From: an uncultured Bacteroidales bacterium
GTDB lineage: Bacteria; Bacteroidota; Bacteroidia; Bacteroidales; Paludibacteraceae
Direction of reading: 5' to 3'
Length of the DNA stretch: 64,000 nucleotides
Assembly (NCBI GenBank): GCA_902785605.1
Contig: CACZZL010000001.1
Coordinates: forward strand, 62,001 to 126,000
The notes beneath the pieces are model-generated. The model searched no databases, was not told the DNA's origin, and saw only the letters and a program-made list of their open reading frames with translations. A program made the translations under genes and the position numbers. Positions 16,549 to 24,804 of the stretch are shown piece by piece; the stretch's first letter is position 1, and each line of letters begins with the position of its first letter.

Positions 16549-17417
16549 TGAAGCATATTCGTATCATATCCCCCTCCGGTCATCTGGATACGTCTTACAT
16601 AGACGGTGCTTCCTCGCGCCTGCGCGCGTGGGGATATAAGGTGAGTGAAGGCGCGCACGCGCGCGAGACTTGGGGGCGCTTCGCCGGCACGGATAATGAC
16701 CGTGTCGCCGATTTGATAGAGGCACTCAACGATTCATCGGTGGATATGATACTCTGTGCCCGTGGCGGCTATGGGATGCAGCGTATAATAGACCGTATTC
16801 CTGCCATCACCAAACCCGTTATCGGATTTAGTGATATCACCGAGTTGCACCAATTGGCAGGAATCAGTCATCAACCGTCGCTCCACGGAATCATGTGCAA
16901 ACATATAGCTACCTTGCCGGAAGACAGTGAACCGATCGTAGCTTTGCGAAAGGCGCTGGCAGGGGAGACCTTAACGTATCATTGGGATAACCATCCGCTC
17001 AATCAAATGGGAGAGGCGTGTGGTCCCATCGTAGGAGGTAATCTCTCGGTACTTTACGGATTGCAGGGGACACCATATGGGCTGAATAAGTTTAGTTATC
17101 AGTTTCCTATCCTGCTGATAGAGGATATAGGCGAGCGGCATTATCATATAGATCGCATGATGCGTAATCTGCGCTTGAGTGGCGTGTTGGCGCATTTAAG
17201 CGGTTTAATCGTAGGTCAGTTCTTTGATTGCGAGGACGATCCGTCTATGCCTGGTTCTGTTTATGAAACAATAAAAGAGGCAGTTGCTGATTACAACTAC
17301 CCCCTTATCTTCAATGCTCCTATCGGACATGTGGAGCGCAACTTACCCTTATGGGTACATGGTCATACGTCCGTCCACTGTGGCCCGGATGGTGTCCTGC
17401 TCACGAACAGCCTGTAA
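16548..17417 (+). CDS. LD-carboxypeptidase, peptidase family S66
   Basis: 289 residues of the LdcA/MccF family. The Ser-Glu-His triad is visible: S95 in IGFSDIT, E192 in LLIEDIGE and H261 in APIGHVERNLPL. LdcA cleaves the terminal D-Ala from cytoplasmic tetrapeptide muropeptides during peptidoglycan recycling; MccF-type peptide-nucleotide hydrolysis is an alternative. No signal peptide. ATG 16548 overlaps the preceding stop. The stretch at about 16620-16675 is rich in GCGCGC. The 3' end overlaps the convergent lipoprotein gene by 69 bp. Confidence 0.88.
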   Translation: MKHIRIISPSGHLDTSYIDGASSRLRAWGYKVSEGAHARETWGRFAGTDNDRVADLIEALNDSSVDMILCARGGYGMQRIIDRIPAITKPVIGFSDITELHQLAGISHQPSLHGIMCKHIATLPEDSEPIVALRKALAGETLTYHWDNHPLNQMGEACGPIVGGNLSVLYGLQGTPYGLNKFSYQFPILLIEDIGERHYHIDRMMRNLRLSGVLAHLSGLIVGQFFDCEDDPSMPGSVYETIKEAVADYNYPLIFNAPIGHVERNLPLWVHGHTSVHCGPDGVLLTNSL

Positions 17418-18086
17418 GTACAAGTCTCGAATCAACAAATCACTGTCCCACAACTCGGAATATTGTGCAAGGGCGTCCATGTGGTCTGCTCCTCCGGACA
17501 AGTAATCGCTGGTGGCTACATGATAAAGAGCTTCCGGATTGACAGCGCGACCTCCTATTTGCACATCAGCCAGTTGACCGTCCACTACTTTGACGCGCAT
17601 ACCGGCAACTCCTTGTCCTCCGTATTGAGCGAAGGACTGACAGAGCTCAATAATATCGGAACCTTTGAGTGTTAGAACTACCAAACGGTTGTCAAACGGC
17701 ATGAGTTCGAACACATTACCGCGAGTGATGGGACCTTTGGGCCAGGAGCATCGCATACCTCCCATGTTAACAATGGCTATATCTACAGTGCCGTCGTAGT
17801 GTTTCTTTGCAGCTTCCCATAGCGCATCGCTGGCCCAATTGAGCATTGGACATTCCGGTGCTGCAACATACAATGCTTCGGGTGCATAACCAATCTGTAC
17901 GTTCATTTCGCGCTCTAAGTCTGCTGTGATGGGTGCCAAATCGACCATATATGTAGTGTCTTGTATGGCATCCAAAGATGTGTTTACGGGAATTGCTTCC
18001 GTACTAACACCGGTTACTTTCTGCTGCTTCTGACAAGCCGGCAAGAGAAATAAAGTGCACAAGGCGATGAGGGTTATTTTTCGCAT
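17349..18086 (-). CDS. Lipoprotein with only the 5'-nucleotidase C-terminal domain
   Basis: 245 residues: lipoprotein signal (LFLLPAC, Cys 18), then a UshA-type 5'-nucleotidase C-terminal (substrate-binding) domain, with VNMGGMRCSWPKGPITRGNVFELMPFDN and the TSDYLSGG loop. The N-terminal metallophosphatase half is absent, and the adjacent upstream gene is psuG rather than a separate phosphatase. In Bacteroidota these halves often occur as two genes, so a partner may lie elsewhere. Its ATG overlaps the end of psuG by 13 bp, suggesting a link to periplasmic nucleotide or pseudouridine-phosphate handling. The 3' end overlaps the LD-carboxypeptidase gene. Confidence 0.8.
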   Translation of the reverse strand: MRKITLIALCTLFLLPACQKQQKVTGVSTEAIPVNTSLDAIQDTTYMVDLAPITADLEREMNVQIGYAPEALYVAAPECPMLNWASDALWEAAKKHYDGTVDIAIVNMGGMRCSWPKGPITRGNVFELMPFDNRLVVLTLKGSDIIELCQSFAQYGGQGVAGMRVKVVDGQLADVQIGGRAVNPEALYHVATSDYLSGGADHMDALAQYSELWDSDLLIRDLYLQAVREQDTIRATVDGRMTMYP

Positions 18087-18988
18087 AGAGCTTTCGCAGT
18101 TTGTGCCGCAAGGCGGGCATTGTTTAACACTAATTGTATATTTGCAGCAAGGCTGTCGCCTCCTGTCAGGTCTTTTACTTTAGCCAGTAGGAACGGCGTA
18201 CATTGTTTTCCGTGAATGCCTGCCGCATCCATGTCATGGATAGCTTGCTCAATTGCGGCATCTATCACTTCTTTGGGCATTGAGTACTGCTCGGGAATAG
18301 GATTCGTTACAAGCATAGCGCCTTTTAGTCCGCAATCGATTTTGGCTTGGAAAGCTGCGGCTAATTCTTGAGGCGTATCAATGCGATAATCAACTCCGAA
18401 ACCGCTGTGGCGAGTATAGAAAGCAGGCAGTTCATCTGTTCCGTATCCTATTACCGGTACACCCTTGGTCTCTAGATACTCGAGAGTTAGACCTAAGTCC
18501 AGGATTGATTTGGCTCCTGCACAGATTACCATAACGGGTGTTTGTGCCAACTCCTCCAGATCGGCGGATATGTCAAAGGTCTGTTGCGCACCGCGGTGAA
18601 CGCCGCCTATACCTCCGGTGGCGAACACTTTTATGCCGGCCATTGCAGCGATGATCATCGTGGTGGTAACTGTCGTGGCGCCATCTTCTTTTCGTGCAAT
18701 AAGCACCGGTAAGTCACGACGTGAGGCCTTAATCACATATTGTCCTTTTTGGCCTAAATATTCGATTTCATCGGGAGTACAACCGGCTTTCAACTTGCCT
18801 CCTATAATGGCAATCGTAGCAGGAATAGCTCCGTTCTCACGAATTGTTTGCTCCACTCGCAGAGCCGTCTGCACGTTCTGCGGGTACGGCATGCCGTGAC
18901 TGATTATTGTCGATTCCAACGCGACAATCGGCTTACCTGCCTTCAGTGCTTCCTGCACTTCCAGCGATATTTCAAGATACTTGTTCAT
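18074..18988 (-). CDS. psuG: Pseudouridine-5'-phosphate glycosidase
   Basis: 304 residues, full-length PsuG, which cleaves the C-glycosidic bond of pseudouridine 5'-phosphate to uracil and ribose 5-phosphate. Family signatures: PIVALESTIISHGMPYPQN at the N-terminus, KASRRDLPVL, ATGGIGGVHRGAQ, and GYGTDELPAFYTRHSGF. It overlaps the kinase gene upstream by 4 bp, as expected for the PsuK-PsuG pathway. Cytosolic, manganese-dependent by family knowledge. Confidence 0.96.
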   Translation of the reverse strand: MNKYLEISLEVQEALKAGKPIVALESTIISHGMPYPQNVQTALRVEQTIRENGAIPATIAIIGGKLKAGCTPDEIEYLGQKGQYVIKASRRDLPVLIARKEDGATTVTTTMIIAAMAGIKVFATGGIGGVHRGAQQTFDISADLEELAQTPVMVICAGAKSILDLGLTLEYLETKGVPVIGYGTDELPAFYTRHSGFGVDYRIDTPQELAAAFQAKIDCGLKGAMLVTNPIPEQYSMPKEVIDAAIEQAIHDMDAAGIHGKQCTPFLLAKVKDLTGGDSLAANIQLVLNNARLAAQTAKALCEK

Positions 18989-19881
18989 AACAATATATTA
19001 GCTATATCCGGGTTCACTGCTTTGGTGCTCATGAGGGTTGCTCGTGCTACCATAAGGCCATACTGCGCAGTTTGCGGAAAATCAATCCCCTTGGTGTATG
19101 CATAGACGACTCCGGCGAGGAAGGCATCTCCTGCTCCGGTTGTGTTAACTATCTCTCCGGGAAGGGCAGGGAATAACCATTCTTGTGCTGCGTTACGGCA
19201 GTATGCCCCTTCTCCGCTTAAGGTAATGTACACATGCGCTACACCCATGTCTAATAGTGTTTGCGCCGCTTCGGCATAAGTGCTTGTTTGAGTTACAGAT
19301 AAAGCCTCTTTGAGATTTAATTTGAGCGAATGCAAATAGGGTAACTTGCATTTGCGCAGTGCATTGATAACCCGATGTGCTTTGGTACTGCTTACTCCAT
19401 CAATAAACAACGGAGCTGTTACGTTTTCCATCAACCACCGAATGGAGTCCTCGGATATATTGGCATCTGCTACCACATAATTAGAGCGATTGATATCTCC
19501 ACTACGTTTGGCCAGCCATTCAGGCGTGATGTGGCGGATTACATCAGTATCCGCTACGGCAGCAATCATCTCACCTCCGTGGTTATTAATACACAGATAG
19601 ATACCGGAACGTGCTTTGGGGGCTTTGTCTGAAAGATGCACATCCAGACCCTGTTGCTTACAATAGTCGTGTAGCAAACCGCCGAATAAATCATCTCCGA
19701 ACACCGTCATCAGTTGCGTGCGCGCACCCAATAGCGCCAGATTATGTGCAATATTCCGCGCTACACCGCCATAACCAATCTCGATGTGGCCGGGATTGGA
19801 GTCTGCGGCAATGAATGCGTCCGTTAACGTAGCGGATAAATCTACGTTAGCTCCTCCGATGACAGAAATAACAGCCTCCAT
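18985..19881 (-). CDS. psuK: PfkB-family carbohydrate kinase, probable pseudouridine kinase
   Basis: 298 residues of the PfkB/ribokinase family: N-terminal GGANVDLSA and GYGGVARNIAHNLALLG, and C-terminal ATP/catalytic motif NTTGAGDAFLAG (near 246-252, Asp the catalytic base). The 4-bp overlap with psuG makes pseudouridine the likely substrate: phosphorylation to pseudouridine 5'-phosphate. It lies 9 bp after metG on the same strand, so it probably rides on the metG transcript. Confidence 0.9.
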   Translation of the reverse strand: MEAVISVIGGANVDLSATLTDAFIAADSNPGHIEIGYGGVARNIAHNLALLGARTQLMTVFGDDLFGGLLHDYCKQQGLDVHLSDKAPKARSGIYLCINNHGGEMIAAVADTDVIRHITPEWLAKRSGDINRSNYVVADANISEDSIRWLMENVTAPLFIDGVSSTKAHRVINALRKCKLPYLHSLKLNLKEALSVTQTSTYAEAAQTLLDMGVAHVYITLSGEGAYCRNAAQEWLFPALPGEIVNTTGAGDAFLAGVVYAYTKGIDFPQTAQYGLMVARATLMSTKAVNPDIANILL

Positions 19882-19890
19882 AAGTTTGTT

Positions 19891-21966
19891 TTATCCTACC
19901 GCACAGCCGTTCTTAACAGGAGCAGAAACAGTAGTAACTACCAGTTTCCCATCTGCATCTACAGCAGAAAGAATCATGCCTTGCGATTCGATACCCATCA
20001 TCTTGCGTGGCGGGAAGTTCGCTATAAACAGCACTTGTTTACCGACCAGAACAGAGGGATCCGGATAGGATTGTGCAATACCACTCAATATGGTACGCCC
20101 GCCCATACCATCGTCTAACTTAAACTGCAGCAGACGATCGGATTTCTTGACGTTACTGCACTCCAAAACAGTCGCAACGCGAATGTCATTTTTGTCGAAT
20201 TCATCGATAGTTGTCGGCTCTTTGATAGGTTCCGGACGCCAATTCTTAAGCGCTTCTGCTTGTGAGGCTGCTTCATTCTCTTTTTTGATTCGCTCCAAGC
20301 GATCCAATTGTGCCTGAATAGCGCTGTCCTCGATCTTCTCAAACAGAAGGCTGACTTCACCGAGGGCGTTGCCTTCAGCAAGGATATCAATGCGGCCCAA
20401 ATCGTCCCATCCGATGTGTGCATCGAGGTGTAACATAGCGCGCAATTTTTCCGATGAATACGGAAGGAATGGCTCGAAAGCTATGGCAAGATTAGCTGCG
20501 ATTTGAAGTGCGAGATGCAAGACTGTCGATGTGCGGTCCATGTCTGTCTTTGCCAATTTCCAGGGCTCTGTGTCTGCCAGATATTTGTTGCCGATGCGAG
20601 CCAGATTCATGGCCTCCTTGAGTGCGTCGCGGAAACGGAAGTTTTCAATCAACTGCTCAAGCGTTGCTTTGACGTTCTTAAACTCCTCAATGGTTGCTTT
20701 GTCGTATTCGGTCAATTCGCCGCATGCAGGCACTCGTCCTTCAAAATACTTGTTGGTAAGCACCAATGCACGATTAACGAAGTTGCCATAGATAGCCACC
20801 AATTCATTGTTGTTGCGCGCTTGGAAATCTGCCCACGTAAAATCATTGTCTTTGGTCTCCGGTGCGTTGGCTGTCAGCACGTAACGCAATACGTCCTGCT
20901 TGCCTGGGAAATCATCGAGATACTCATTGAGCCAAACTGCCCAATTGCGCGAAGTGGAGATTTTGTCTCCTTCCAGATTAAGGAATTCGTTCGAAGGCAC
21001 ATTGTCCGGCAGATTATACCCCTGTGCTTTGAGCATAGCAGGGAAGACGATACAGTGGAAAACGATGTTATCTTTTCCGATGAAATGAATCATTCTGGTG
21101 TCTTCTTGCTTCCACCATTTCTGCCAATCACCATATTTCCCGGGTTCTTTTTCGCATATCTCGATAGTATTGGAGATATAACCGATCGGAGCATCAAACC
21201 ATACATATAGGACTTTGCCTTCCGCGCCTTCTACCGGTACCGGAATTCCCCAATCCAGATCACGGGTGACGGCACGCGGCTTGAGTCCTCCGTCCAGCCA
21301 ACTCTTACATTGGCCATATACGTTCGGACGCCACTCTTTATGGTTGTTTAGAATCCAGTCTTCCAACCATGCCTGATATTGATCCAAAGGTAGATACCAG
21401 TGCTTTGTCTCTTTCTTGGCGAGCGCATTGCCGGTCTCTGCGTTATACGGATTAATCAGTTCATCCGGAGAGAGCGTAGCTCCGCATTTTTCGCATTGGT
21501 CTCCGTAAGCACCGAGCGAGTGGCAACGCGGACACTCACCGCGGATATTCCGATCGGTTAGAAAATGTCCGGTCTCCGGATCATAGAATTGCTCACTGGT
21601 CTCCTCAACAAATTGTCCGGCATCGTACATGTGACGGAAATAATCTGCCGCAAATTTGTGATGGATATCGGAGGTGGTGCGAGAGTAAATGTCAAACGAG
21701 ACTCCGAAATCTGCAAACGAACGTTTGATAAGTTCATGATAGCGATCTACCACTTGTTGGGTGGTGATACCTTCTTTACGTGCGCGAATAGTAACCGGAA
21801 CACCGTGCTCATCGCTTCCGCAGACGAAGAGTACTTCTTGTCCTTTTAAACGCAGGTAGCGGGCATAAATGTCCGCGGGAACATACACTCCTGCGAGGTG
21901 TCCGATATGCACCGGACCGTTCGCATAAGGTAGTGCTGCTGTGATTAAAGTGCGATTAAATGCCAT
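19891..21966 (-). CDS. metG: Methionyl-tRNA synthetase
   Basis: 691 residues, class I aminoacyl-tRNA synthetase. HIGH signature at 20-23 (PVHIGHLAG), a four-cysteine zinc knuckle ([18 protein letters not shown]), and the KMSKS-type loop as KISTS near 334. The C-terminal ~110 residues form the EMAPII/Trbp111 tRNA-binding domain ([33 protein letters not shown]), so this is the dimerising long form. It heads a four-gene reverse operon (metG-psuK-psuG-nucleotidase domain). Promoter assigned at 22122-22091. Confidence 0.97.
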   Translation of the reverse strand: MAFNRTLITAALPYANGPVHIGHLAGVYVPADIYARYLRLKGQEVLFVCGSDEHGVPVTIRARKEGITTQQVVDRYHELIKRSFADFGVSFDIYSRTTSDIHHKFAADYFRHMYDAGQFVEETSEQFYDPETGHFLTDRNIRGECPRCHSLGAYGDQCEKCGATLSPDELINPYNAETGNALAKKETKHWYLPLDQYQAWLEDWILNNHKEWRPNVYGQCKSWLDGGLKPRAVTRDLDWGIPVPVEGAEGKVLYVWFDAPIGYISNTIEICEKEPGKYGDWQKWWKQEDTRMIHFIGKDNIVFHCIVFPAMLKAQGYNLPDNVPSNEFLNLEGDKISTSRNWAVWLNEYLDDFPGKQDVLRYVLTANAPETKDNDFTWADFQARNNNELVAIYGNFVNRALVLTNKYFEGRVPACGELTEYDKATIEEFKNVKATLEQLIENFRFRDALKEAMNLARIGNKYLADTEPWKLAKTDMDRTSTVLHLALQIAANLAIAFEPFLPYSSEKLRAMLHLDAHIGWDDLGRIDILAEGNALGEVSLLFEKIEDSAIQAQLDRLERIKKENEAASQAEALKNWRPEPIKEPTTIDEFDKNDIRVATVLECSNVKKSDRLLQFKLDDGMGGRTILSGIAQSYPDPSVLVGKQVLFIANFPPRKMMGIESQGMILSAVDADGKLVVTTVSAPVKNGCAVG

Positions 21967-22012
21967 ATTTTGTGTAAATTTGTACTAAAAATAAAAAAAA
22001 TACTTAATTTTC

Positions 22013-22043
22013 TTGCGTATTTCGAAAAAAAGTAGTACTTTTG
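22013..22043 (+). promoter_or_regulatory. Promoter of the beta-barrel gene at 22131
   Basis: TTGCGTAT (TTG at 22013-22015), 20 bp, TACTTTTG (22036-22043). The predicted start near 22050 gives a leader of about 80 nt. This promoter lies downstream, in the metG direction, of the metG promoter, so the two divergent transcripts should overlap by about 35 nt. Confidence 0.7.
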
Positions 22044-22090
22044 CGGTCGCAAACTGGCGTTGCTTTGTAGACTTAATCCGAAATCGGCTG

Positions 22091-22122
22091 CAAAGATACA
22101 ACAAAAAAATGAAAAATACAAA
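22091..22122 (-). promoter_or_regulatory. Probable metG operon promoter
   Basis: On the minus strand: TTTG (22122-22119), a 20-bp T-rich spacer, then TATCTTTG (22098-22091). The predicted start near 22084 gives a 118-nt metG leader. The -33 element is only 9 bp from the start codon of the divergent gene. It lacks the GCRTAT extension of the -33 element seen at most other sites. Confidence 0.6.
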
Positions 22123-22130
22123 TTATTTCG

Positions 22131-23180
22131 GTGAAAAAACATCAATCATATTGGGTTTTGTTGCTTGTGGTACTATTTAGTACTACGATGCAGGCAAAAG
22201 TGTACAATTATTTTGGAGGATATTTCCAAGCAGGCGAATGGACATTGTTGCCCAAGGAGAGTACCTATGGCCCGAGTTTCGGAGGCGTAGGAGGCTTGGG
22301 TTTTGTGTATGAAATGCAGGCAGGTGGAGCGTATAGCCCAACGCGTTTCTTGTTGCATGTGGGAGTCGGAGCGCAGGGAGGTGCTACCTATTTTATGCAG
22401 GGAAGCAGTACAACTGCAGTGCTCGAGAATCAGCTTGATTTGGATGGTGATATGACGTTCAACTATGTGTATGAAGTGAATGATCGTCACGACCAATATA
22501 CGAACGTAGCCCTGCAAGTGCCGTTGATGATAGGTGTACAGAGCGGAAAATTCTATATGTTAGCCGGTGCGAAAGTGGATGCCAACATGTGGACATTATC
22601 CCGTTCTTCTGCTTTGTTGACCACCTATGGCGAATATAACCAGTTTGATGCGTTCCGCAGTATGCCGGAATATCAGTTCTTTGATGATCTGCCGATTAAT
22701 AGTAGTGTTCGAACAACTTTAAAGCTGGGTATTAATCTGAGTGTGGAAATGGGTGGCCGTTTGGGCCTGGTGACAAACGCAATTGGATATGACGTTCCGA
22801 AACGTAAAATAGAGTATCGATTGGCCGGATTTGTGGATTACGGTCTGATGGATATTCATTATCAGCGTGAACAATTGGCATTAGGTACGTATAACCCTGC
22901 CAATCATGATCAGATACTGCCGATTGAGGGAAACTTGTCCTATAACTCGGGTTCGACTGTACCGGTGTACGGCACGACCAGTATGGTGGATAATCTGGTG
23001 ATGAACGATATTATGTCAACAACAGGCTTTGCTGCATCGGTGAATAATCTGGTGGTCGGATTGAAGTTTACCGTCCTCTTCCAGTTGCCGGAAGCCGGTC
23101 AGTGTGTGATTTGTCGTGATGCGTACCGCTCATCCGCGAAGTCAAACCATGGAGGACGCGGAGTGCAGCACGAGGAATAA
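22131..23180 (+). CDS. Outer-membrane beta-barrel protein, paralogue of 48230 and of the 49195 barrel
   Basis: 349 residues: signal peptide (MKKHQSYWVLLLVVLFSTTMQA), then a predicted beta-barrel with aromatic-capped strands. Segment FYMLAGAKVDANMWTLSRSSALLTTYGEYN aligns with FYFLIGPKISLNLYGATSSTALVTTYGEYD of the gene at 48230. Both then have an EIGG/EMGG strand, a 'YADFG/VDYG...IH' strand and a final LKFTV/IKYTI strand ending in a Lys/Arg-rich tail. The start codon is GTG (gtgaaaaaacatcaatc). The 3' end overlaps convergent cdaA by 39 bp. Function unknown. Confidence 0.75.
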   Translation: MKKHQSYWVLLLVVLFSTTMQAKVYNYFGGYFQAGEWTLLPKESTYGPSFGGVGGLGFVYEMQAGGAYSPTRFLLHVGVGAQGGATYFMQGSSTTAVLENQLDLDGDMTFNYVYEVNDRHDQYTNVALQVPLMIGVQSGKFYMLAGAKVDANMWTLSRSSALLTTYGEYNQFDAFRSMPEYQFFDDLPINSSVRTTLKLGINLSVEMGGRLGLVTNAIGYDVPKRKIEYRLAGFVDYGLMDIHYQREQLALGTYNPANHDQILPIEGNLSYNSGSTVPVYGTTSMVDNLVMNDIMSTTGFAASVNNLVVGLKFTVLFQLPEAGQCVICRDAYRSSAKSNHGGRGVQHEE

Positions 23181-23918
23181 TTCGTCCTCTTTCACTTCCC
23201 GTATTTTACCGTCAGTGGCCACGGATATATGGCCTGTTTCTTCCGATACCACAATGCATGTGGCATCGGATTTTTCTGTCAGGCCCAGTGCTGCACGATG
23301 TCTTAGACCGTAGTGCTTTGGAATCGTTTGGTCTTTGCTCACCGGTAGGATACAAGCTGCGGCTAACATCTTGTCATCACGGATGACAAGTGCTCCGTCA
23401 TGAAGCGGAGTATTCTTAAAGAATATATTCTCTATTAAACGTGCGGACACGCGTGCGTCCAGGCGCTCACCGGTATCCACAATCTCTTTCAGGTTGCCCG
23501 CGCCGGCCAACACAATGAGAGCACCTGTCTTTTGGGAAGCCATATGCCGGCATGCCTGTGTGATCTCAAATATCTGTTGGCGTTGGACTCCTTCTCCTTC
23601 CGGTGTGCGTTTGCGCATAATTTGAAGAGGGGAGAAGCGTGATCCTACGCGGTAGAAGAACATACGGATCTCTTCTTGGAAAATGACAATCAGAGCAATC
23701 GCTCCAACGGATATGATGCGGTCAAAAAGCGCACCGGTGAGGTCGAGTTGGAAGACAAAACTGACTAAAAACCATACCACAATAAACGCCAGAATACCCC
23801 AGAACAGATTGGCGGCTCCTGTGCGGCGCAGCAGACGATAGGTTTCATACAAAATTCCAGCTACGAGCAAGATGTCTATTGCGTCCTTGAATCCGAACGA
23901 AAAAGATAATAAATGCAT
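23142..23918 (-). CDS. cdaA: Diadenylate cyclase CdaA (c-di-AMP synthase)
   Basis: 258 residues: three N-terminal transmembrane helices (about 12-30, 36-58, 66-80), then a DAC domain with the catalytic DGA (174-176, PLHDGALV) and RHR (206-208, GLRHRAALG). It makes c-di-AMP from two ATP at the inner membrane. It lies 4 bp after folP; folP-cdaA adjacency is common in Bacteroidota. No CdaR-type regulator gene is present here. The 3' end overlaps the convergent barrel gene. Confidence 0.95.
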   Translation of the reverse strand: MHLLSFSFGFKDAIDILLVAGILYETYRLLRRTGAANLFWGILAFIVVWFLVSFVFQLDLTGALFDRIISVGAIALIVIFQEEIRMFFYRVGSRFSPLQIMRKRTPEGEGVQRQQIFEITQACRHMASQKTGALIVLAGAGNLKEIVDTGERLDARVSARLIENIFFKNTPLHDGALVIRDDKMLAAACILPVSKDQTIPKHYGLRHRAALGLTEKSDATCIVVSEETGHISVATDGKIREVKEDELFLVLHSASSMV

Positions 23919-23922
23919 ATCT

Positions 23923-24642
23923 CTAATCTCTTAATCTCTCAAAAATGTTTATAGTTTGCGCGGCTTCCTTCACGTCGTGCACGCGAAGGATAGTAGCACC
24001 GTGCTGTAGCGCATACAGGTGTAGTACTTGCGTGGCACTCAAACAATCCTCCGGATGGATACCAAGCGGTTTCCATAGCATGGACTTGCGACTGACTCCC
24101 ACTAATATGGGACGTTCAAATCGGCGTAAATCGTCCATCTGTCGCATGCATGCATAGTCCAAATCAGGACTGCCGATGAACCCGAATCCGGGGTCCAAGA
24201 TTAAATCCAGATCGTGTAACTCCGGATGCTTTTGAGGTAGGCACAAGTCTCCTCGGAGCGTCCAGATATACGGAGCATGATAGGCACGTACTAACGCGAA
24301 CATAGTTTCGCATCCTCCGGATATATCATTGATGATCATCGGTCCGAATTGATCAAGCGCACGGCGTGCAATCTCCACACGGAATGTATCTATGGATAGC
24401 GGTGTCTCGGGCATCTCAGCACGAATGGCTTCTAGGGCAGGTGCCAATCGTAGCCATTCTGTCTCTTCGTCAACGGGGGTGCTACCCGGTCGGGTGGAGC
24501 AAGACCCGATATCCAAAATGTCCGCTCCTTGTGCTACGGTATCGTGCGCCCAAGCAACTACCTGAGCCATATCTGTTAGTCGCGAAGCAGCATAAAAACT
24601 GTCCGGAGTAACGTTGCCTATTGCCATAATTTGCGCTTTCAC
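23923..24642 (-). CDS. folP: Dihydropteroate synthase
   Basis: 239 residues, a compact DHPS (folate pathway: pABA + hydroxymethyl-dihydropterin pyrophosphate). Signatures: GNVTPDSFY near the N-terminus, ADILDIGSCSTRPGS, SIDTFRVEIA, NDISGG, DPGFGF, VGVSRKSML, and a C-terminal RVHDV. The start is GTG at 24642, four nt after the promoter's -7 box, so the mRNA may be leaderless, exactly as in prmC. An internal ATG at codon 6 would remove half of the first beta strand. Confidence 0.93.
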   Translation of the reverse strand: MKAQIMAIGNVTPDSFYAASRLTDMAQVVAWAHDTVAQGADILDIGSCSTRPGSTPVDEETEWLRLAPALEAIRAEMPETPLSIDTFRVEIARRALDQFGPMIINDISGGCETMFALVRAYHAPYIWTLRGDLCLPQKHPELHDLDLILDPGFGFIGSPDLDYACMRQMDDLRRFERPILVGVSRKSMLWKPLGIHPEDCLSATQVLHLYALQHGATILRVHDVKEAAQTINIFERLRD

Positions 24643-24646
24643 GCTG

Positions 24647-24678
24647 CAAAATTACAAAAAAAAATACAAATATGCAAA
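24647..24678 (-). promoter_or_regulatory. folP-cdaA promoter
   Basis: Minus strand: TTTGCATA (TTTG at 24678-24675), a 20-bp T-rich spacer, TAATTTTG (24654-24647), then CAGC and the GTG start. The 24 bp 24640-24663 are identical to 4111-4134 at prmC. Confidence 0.75.
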
Positions 24679-24693
24679 AAAAATGAACAAAAA

Positions 24694-24725
24694 TTTGCGT
24701 ATGTGCAAAAAAAGCAGTACATTTG
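24694..24725 (+). promoter_or_regulatory. Promoter of the gldJ-like gene
   Basis: TTTGCGTAT (TTTG at 24694-24697), 20 bp, TACATTTG (24718-24725). It is back-to-back with the folP promoter, with no transcript overlap. The leader is about 70 nt and begins with a 26-bp alternating tract. Confidence 0.75.
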
Positions 24726-24734
24726 CAAGCTGAA

Positions 24735-24760
24735 ACGTGTGTACGTATATGTACGCGCAC
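24735..24760 (+). other. 26-bp alternating purine-pyrimidine tract in the mRNA leader
   Basis: Every step from 24735 to 24760 alternates purine and pyrimidine. The tract begins about 3 nt after the predicted transcription start. Such sequences can adopt Z-form DNA; no protein site is recognised. Confidence 0.5.
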
Positions 24761-24804
24761 CAAAAACTAGAGAATAAAGGACATAATTAATAGTTCAAAA
24801 CAAT

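Noticed and set aside
16620..16675. GC-rich alternating run inside the LD-carboxypeptidase gene as a regulatory tract
   Set aside because: It is in a conserved coding frame and interrupted; explained by codon use.
21975..21982. TAAATTTG on the plus strand just upstream of metG
   Set aside because: No -33 element at 20 bp and it points away from any start at a sensible distance; probably chance in AT-rich sequence.
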